Shown: in pieces, positions 12,392 to 16,120 of the stretch
How the letters are laid out: each line of letters begins with the position of its first letter
How positions within the stretch are numbered: the first letter of the stretch is position 1
From: JBEKZQ01 sp049509675
GTDB taxonomy: Bacteria > Planctomycetota > Planctomycetia > Pirellulales > Thermoguttaceae
Assembly: GCA_049509675.1 (NCBI GenBank)
Contig: JBEKZQ010000166.1
Coordinates: forward strand, 1 to 16,120
DNA: 16,120 nt
Direction of reading: 5' to 3'
Translations under genes and position numbers: made by a program
Notes under the pieces: model-generated
Told to the model about the DNA's origin: nothing
The model's database searches: none
Seen by the model: only the letters and a program-made list of their open reading frames with translations

Positions 12392-14275
12392 CTGGCGATC
12401 AACACCATCCGCACCCTTTCCATGGACGCGGTGCAGGCCGCCAACAGCGGTCACCCCGGCACGCCCATGGCCCTGGCCCCCGCCGCCTACGTGTTGTTCA
12501 ACGAGGTGTTGCGTTACGATCCGGCCCGGCCGCAATGGCCCAACCGCGACCGCTTCGTCCTCTCCTGCGGACATGCCTCGGTGCTGTTGTATTCGATGCT
12601 GCACCTGTGCGAGGTGAAACAGACCGATGGCCAGGCCGGAGCGGACGAATTGGCCGTGCCGCTTGAGCATCTGCGCCGCTTCCGGCAGCTCCAGAGCCGT
12701 TGTCCGGGCCATCCCGAATACGGCCACACGAGCGGCGTCGAGACAACCACCGGACCGCTCGGCCAGGGCATCGGCAACAGCGTGGGCATGGCCATGGCCG
12801 CCTGCTGGCTGGGCAGCCGATACAATCGCCCCGACTTTCCCCTGTTCGACTACGCGGTCTACGCCTTTTGCAGCGACGGCGACCTGATGGAAGGCGTGGG
12901 CGGCGAGGCCGCCTCGATCGCCGGCCACCTGAAACTTTCCAATCTCTGTTGGCTCTATGACGACAATCACATCACGATCGAGGGCAACACGTCGCTGAGT
13001 TTCAGCGAGGACGTGGCTCGGCGCTTCGCCGGCTACGGCTGGAACGTGCTCAAGGTGGCCGACGTCAACGACCTGGCGGCGTTGCGGGCCGCGCTGGGCG
13101 CCTTCCGCGAGACCCGCGATCGACCCACGCTGATCATCGTCCGCAGCGTGATTGCCTGGGGATCGCCGAACAAGCAGAACACGCACGGGGCGCACGGCGC
13201 GCCGAGGCGTGGGAAGAGAGGCTCGCCGCCTACACCGAGCAGTATCCGCAGGAGGCCGCGCAACTGCAAGCGATCTTCCGCCGGGAACTGCCGCAGGACT
13301 GGGACGGCCAACTGTCCGCCTTTCCGGCCGACGCCAAGGGGCTCGCCAGCCGCGCTTCCTCCGGCAAGGTGCTCAATCAGATCGCCAAGCGCGTGCCCTG
13401 GCTGCTGGGTGGCTCGGCCGACCTGGCTCCCTCGACGTTAACGCTGCTGGATTGCGAAGGGGCGGGCAATTTTCAGGCCGGACATTACGACGGCCGCAAC
13501 CTGCACTTCGGCATCCGCGAGCACGCCATGGGCACGATCCTCAACGGCCTGGCCCTGGCCGGCCTGCGGCCCTACGGCGCCACGTTCTTCGTCTTCAGCG
13601 ACTACATGCGCCGCCGCCCTGATGGGACTGCCGGTGATTTATGTCTTCACGCACGACTCGATCGGCGTGGGCGAGGACGGGCCGACGCATCAGCCGATCG
13701 AGCACCTGGCCGCCTTGCGTGCGATTCCCAACCTGATTGTCCTTCGGCCGGGTGATGCCAACGAAGTGGCCGCGGCCTATGCGGCCGTGCTCGCCTTGAA
13801 GAGCCAGCCGGCGGCCCTGGTGTTGACGCGGCAGAACATCCCCACGCTGGACCGCACGAAATACGCGCCGGCCGCCGGTGTCTGCCGCGGCGGCTACATC
13901 CTGGCCGATTGCCCCGGCGGCAAGCCGGAGTTGATCCTCATCGGCACCGGCAGCGAATTGAGCCTGGTGGTCGCGGCATTCGAGCAGTTGTCGGCCGAGG
14001 GGATCAAGGCCCGCGTGGTCAGCCTGCCCAGTTGGGAACTGTTCGAGGCCCAGCCGCCGGAATATCGCCATCTGGTGCTGCCGCCGCAAGTGACGGCCCG
14101 GGTGGCGGTCGAGTTGGGCGTCCAACAGGGCTGGGACAGGTATGTCGGCGATCACGGCCGTTTCATGGGGATGAGCGGCTTCGGCACGTCGGCCCCCGTC
14201 GGCGTGTTGCTAAAATACTACGGCTTTACCGTCGAGAACGTGGTCGCCGCGGCAAAGCAAGTGCTCGGCCGGTAA
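12392..14275 (+). pseudogene. tkt: Transketolase, broken at the 5' end and by two internal deletions
   Basis: Transketolase swaps two-carbon units between sugar phosphates using thiamine diphosphate. Homology begins at LAINTIRTLSMDAVQ with no usable start before the internal ATG 12422; the usual first residues are replaced by the 122-bp repeat. The cofactor region (SDGDLMEG, YDDNHITIEG) is present. Near 13200 the text jumps from GSPNKQNTHGAHG to AEAWEERLAAY in a new frame, about 40 residues short of a normal enzyme. Near 13612 it jumps from FVFSDYMR to ALMGLPVIYVF, again changing frame; a 14-base loss fits both the missing residues and the shift. The rest (LRPGDANE, GTGSELSL, GFGTSAP) is normal to the stop. 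Three lesions make a working product unlikely, so an intact copy should exist elsewhere. Confidence 0.88.
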
Positions 14276-14290
14276 AGTTTTGGAAAGCCC

Positions 14291-15931
14291 ATGGACCCGA
14301 CCTCTTCGCGCGTGCCGCAGCGACGCCGCCGACCGCCCCGTTGGCTGTGGATCGTGCTTGGGCTGGCGGTCGCCGCAATTGCCTTCCTCCAGGGCACCGA
14401 TCTGGCCGCCGATCATAGCAAGGCCAACGTGCTGACGATGCTCGTCGTGCTGCTGGTTACGCTCATCTTCCTCGCCTGGTTCTCACTTTCCAGCGCTTAC
14501 CCCAAGGCTGTCCGTTTGGCCGTTTCGGCCGGCAGCCTCGTCGCGGTCGCGGCGTTCTTCCTGCTGTTTCGCCTGGAACGATTTACAGGGGAAATGCTGC
14601 CCAGCTTTGCCTATCGGTTTGCGGAAAAACCGGACCGCGCGCTCCCGTCCTCCGAGCCGCCCCGCGGGACGGCCGTGCTGCACGTCGATCTGCGCAGCAC
14701 GACGGCCGCCGATTTCCCCGAGTTCCTGGGACCCGGTCGCAGGTTGTGCGTGAGCGGGGTTCGCCTGGCCCGCGATTGGAAGGCGCAGCCGCCGCAACTG
14801 CTGTGGCGGCAGGAGATCGGCGCCGGTTGGTCGGGCTTCTCCGTGGTGGGCCGGCACGCCCTTACCATGGAGCAGCGCGGCCCGGCCGAGATGGTCACCT
14901 GCTACGCCCTTGCGACCGGCCGCCTGGAGTGGTCCTACTGCTATGCGGCACGTTTTGAGACCGTGCCGGCGGGCACGGGGCCGCGCGCCACGCCCACGAT
15001 CGACGAGGGCCTGGTGTATGCCCTGGGTGCGACCGGGCACCTGGTGTGCCTCGACGGCGCCACCGGCCAATGCCGCTGGGAGAAGGACCTGCTCAACGAC
15101 TACGGGCTCAGTGCCGAGGACGAAGCAACGGCCGTGCAGCACGGACGCGCCAACTCGCCGCTGGTGGCGGGCCGGCTGCTGATCGTGCCCGCCGGCGGTC
15201 CGGCCGGCGGACGGCGCGTGTCGCTGGCGGCCTACGACAAGAAGACGGGCGCGCTGGCCTGGGAAAGCGGCCGGCGACAAGTAAGCTACGCCTCGCCCAC
15301 CCTGGCCACGTTGTGCGGGGTGGAGCAAGTCCTGAGCGTCAACGAAGACTCGGTCAGCGGCCACGATCCCAAGACCGGAAAACTCCTCTGGGACTTCCCC
15401 TGGGACGGCCAGAACAGCATCTTTCCGAACGTCGCCCAGCCGGTGCCGGTCTCCAGCGACGGCGTCTTTGTCTCGAAGGCCTACGGCGGCGGGTCGATGC
15501 TCGTGCGACTGACCCCCGGGCCCGACGGCGCCCTGAGCCCGGCCGCGGCGTGGAAGAACGCCAGGCTGATGCGGACCAAGTTCACCAACGTCGCCGTCAA
15601 AGACGGCTACGCCTACGGACTGTCCGACGGCATCCTGGAATGCGTGGAACTGGCGACCGGCCGGCAGATGTGGAAGGGCGGCCGCTACCAACACGGTCAA
15701 CTGCTGCGCGTCGGCGAGTTGTTGCTGGTGTCGTCCGAGGCCGGGCAGGTCGCGTTGGTGGAGGCCAGTCCGGAACGCGGCAACCTTGTGCTGGGCCGGT
15801 TCCAGGCGATCCAAGGAATGACCTGGAACAATCTGGCGCTGTGCGGCAGTTCTCTCCTGGTGCGCAATGCGGAAGAGGCGGCGTGCTACAAGCTGCCCTT
15901 GGAGCCGCCGCAGGCCAACGCGAATCAGTAG
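14291..15931 (+). CDS. Membrane-anchored PQQ-like beta-propeller protein
   Basis: 546 residues. After a basic N-terminus (QRRRRPPR) there are three transmembrane helices at about residues 17-34, 47-66 and 74-93. A propeller of PQQ-type repeats follows, probably outside the cytoplasm. Typical blades are visible: TPTIDEGLVYALGATGHLVCLDGATGQ, AYDKKTGALAWESG, GHDPKTGKLLWDF and GYAYGLSDGILECVELATGRQMW, with DFPEFLGPGR before them. These repeats recall PQQ dehydrogenases and BamB, but no enzyme motif is evident, so a binding or scaffold role is as likely. The gene starts 15 bases after the transketolase remnant, so it may depend on that promoter. TTGGAAAG before the ATG is a weak ribosome site. Such proteins are abundant in planctomycetes (memory). 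Confidence 0.88.
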   Translation: MDPTSSRVPQRRRRPPRWLWIVLGLAVAAIAFLQGTDLAADHSKANVLTMLVVLLVTLIFLAWFSLSSAYPKAVRLAVSAGSLVAVAAFFLLFRLERFTGEMLPSFAYRFAEKPDRALPSSEPPRGTAVLHVDLRSTTAADFPEFLGPGRRLCVSGVRLARDWKAQPPQLLWRQEIGAGWSGFSVVGRHALTMEQRGPAEMVTCYALATGRLEWSYCYAARFETVPAGTGPRATPTIDEGLVYALGATGHLVCLDGATGQCRWEKDLLNDYGLSAEDEATAVQHGRANSPLVAGRLLIVPAGGPAGGRRVSLAAYDKKTGALAWESGRRQVSYASPTLATLCGVEQVLSVNEDSVSGHDPKTGKLLWDFPWDGQNSIFPNVAQPVPVSSDGVFVSKAYGGGSMLVRLTPGPDGALSPAAAWKNARLMRTKFTNVAVKDGYAYGLSDGILECVELATGRQMWKGGRYQHGQLLRVGELLLVSSEAGQVALVEASPERGNLVLGRFQAIQGMTWNNLALCGSSLLVRNAEEAACYKLPLEPPQANANQ

Positions 15932-15947
15932 CTCTAATCGGGGGTGT

Positions 15948-16011
15948 TTGACACGTTTCTAACCTGCTGATAACATCCTCCTAATTGACTTATGTTATGA
16001 AAAGGTATACT
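15948..16011 (+). promoter_or_regulatory. Tandem promoters for the lipoprotein gene
   Basis: P1 is TTGACA (15948-15953), 17 bases, then TAACAT (15971-15976). P2 is TTGACT (15985-15990), 15 bases, then TATACT (16006-16011). P2 has the better -10 but a short spacer. Both point to the ATG at 16045, in AT-rich DNA. Confidence 0.6.
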
Positions 16012-16044
16012 CGGTAACGATCCTGGTACATGGGAGACAGTGCT

Positions 16045-16120
16045 ATGCTCGGCAGATATTGTTTTGCGGCGTTAGCTATTGGGGCGGCGGTGGGGATGTC
16101 GGCGGGCTGCGGCTCATCCG
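16045..16120 (+). CDS. Start of a lipoprotein gene (cut by the window end)
   Basis: Only the first 25 codons are present. The peptide begins MLGRYCFAALAIGAAVGM and reaches the lipobox SAGC, with the lipidated cysteine at residue 22, followed by GSS. This is a typical bacterial lipoprotein signal, so the product should be anchored to a membrane by lipid. GGGAG (16032-16036) lies 8 bases before the ATG, and two promoters lie upstream. An ATG at 16030 is in frame and would add five residues, but it lies before the ribosome site. What the mature protein does cannot be told. Confidence 0.72.
   Translation, partial: MLGRYCFAALAIGAAVGMSAGCGSS

Noticed and set aside
12878..12890. SDGD instead of GDG in the transketolase cofactor motif, as a possible inactivating change
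   Set aside because: This variant appears, as far as I recall, in working transketolases of several bacterial groups, so it is not evidence of decay.
11873..13195. 440-codon minus-strand open frame
   Set aside because: Most of it is antisense to the transketolase remnant. Only its last 18 codons are used, as the proposed tail of the Ntn-hydrolase remnant.

Overview
The window is GC-rich bacterial DNA that most resembles a planctomycete, probably of the Pirellulales type. This rests on remembered family resemblance, not on a search. The pointers are a stand-alone HNH protein, a membrane-anchored PQQ-type beta-propeller, a Tat-exported aldo/keto-reductase-like protein, a coiled-coil membrane protein with a BRCT-like tail, and many short intergenic inverted repeats. 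No rRNA, tRNA, CRISPR array or transposase was seen.

Layout. Bases 17-138 are a 122-bp repeat whose inverted copy lies at 12269-12390. Then come a 7Fe ferredoxin (+), an HNH protein (-), and a pair made of a small CxxC/CPEC protein and a LeuB-like dehydrogenase (+). These converge on a two-gene minus-strand unit (small helical protein, then an EboB/TatD-like metallohydrolase). A 540-bp repeat-rich gap with a 182-bp MITE-like palindrome follows. Next are a HEAT-repeat protein and a one-helix membrane protein (+). A 14-bp tandem array and large hairpin separate them from the convergent coiled-coil/BRCT-like membrane protein. That gene is divergent from the Tat-exported protein, and promoters can be read for both.

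From about 10.0 to 11.5 kb base composition drops. This part holds a tightly overlapping minus-strand pair: an unrecognised 276-residue protein and a PIN-domain nuclease, organised like a toxin-antitoxin module. Between 11.67 and 14.28 kb there are signs of gene decay. A proteasome-like Ntn-hydrolase gene appears reduced to its two ends by an internal deletion, and still overlaps a 68-residue partner gene by ATGA. A transketolase gene has lost its start at the edge of the 122-bp repeat and carries two further internal frame-breaking deletions. Its likely promoter is still present upstream of the repeat. A membrane-anchored PQQ-like beta-propeller protein and the start of a lipoprotein gene end the window.

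The genes are mostly short housekeeping or lineage-specific units and do not form one pathway. The main candidates for something new are the 276-residue/PIN pair, the BRCT-like domain on a membrane-anchored coiled coil, and the cluster of deletions near the right-hand repeat.
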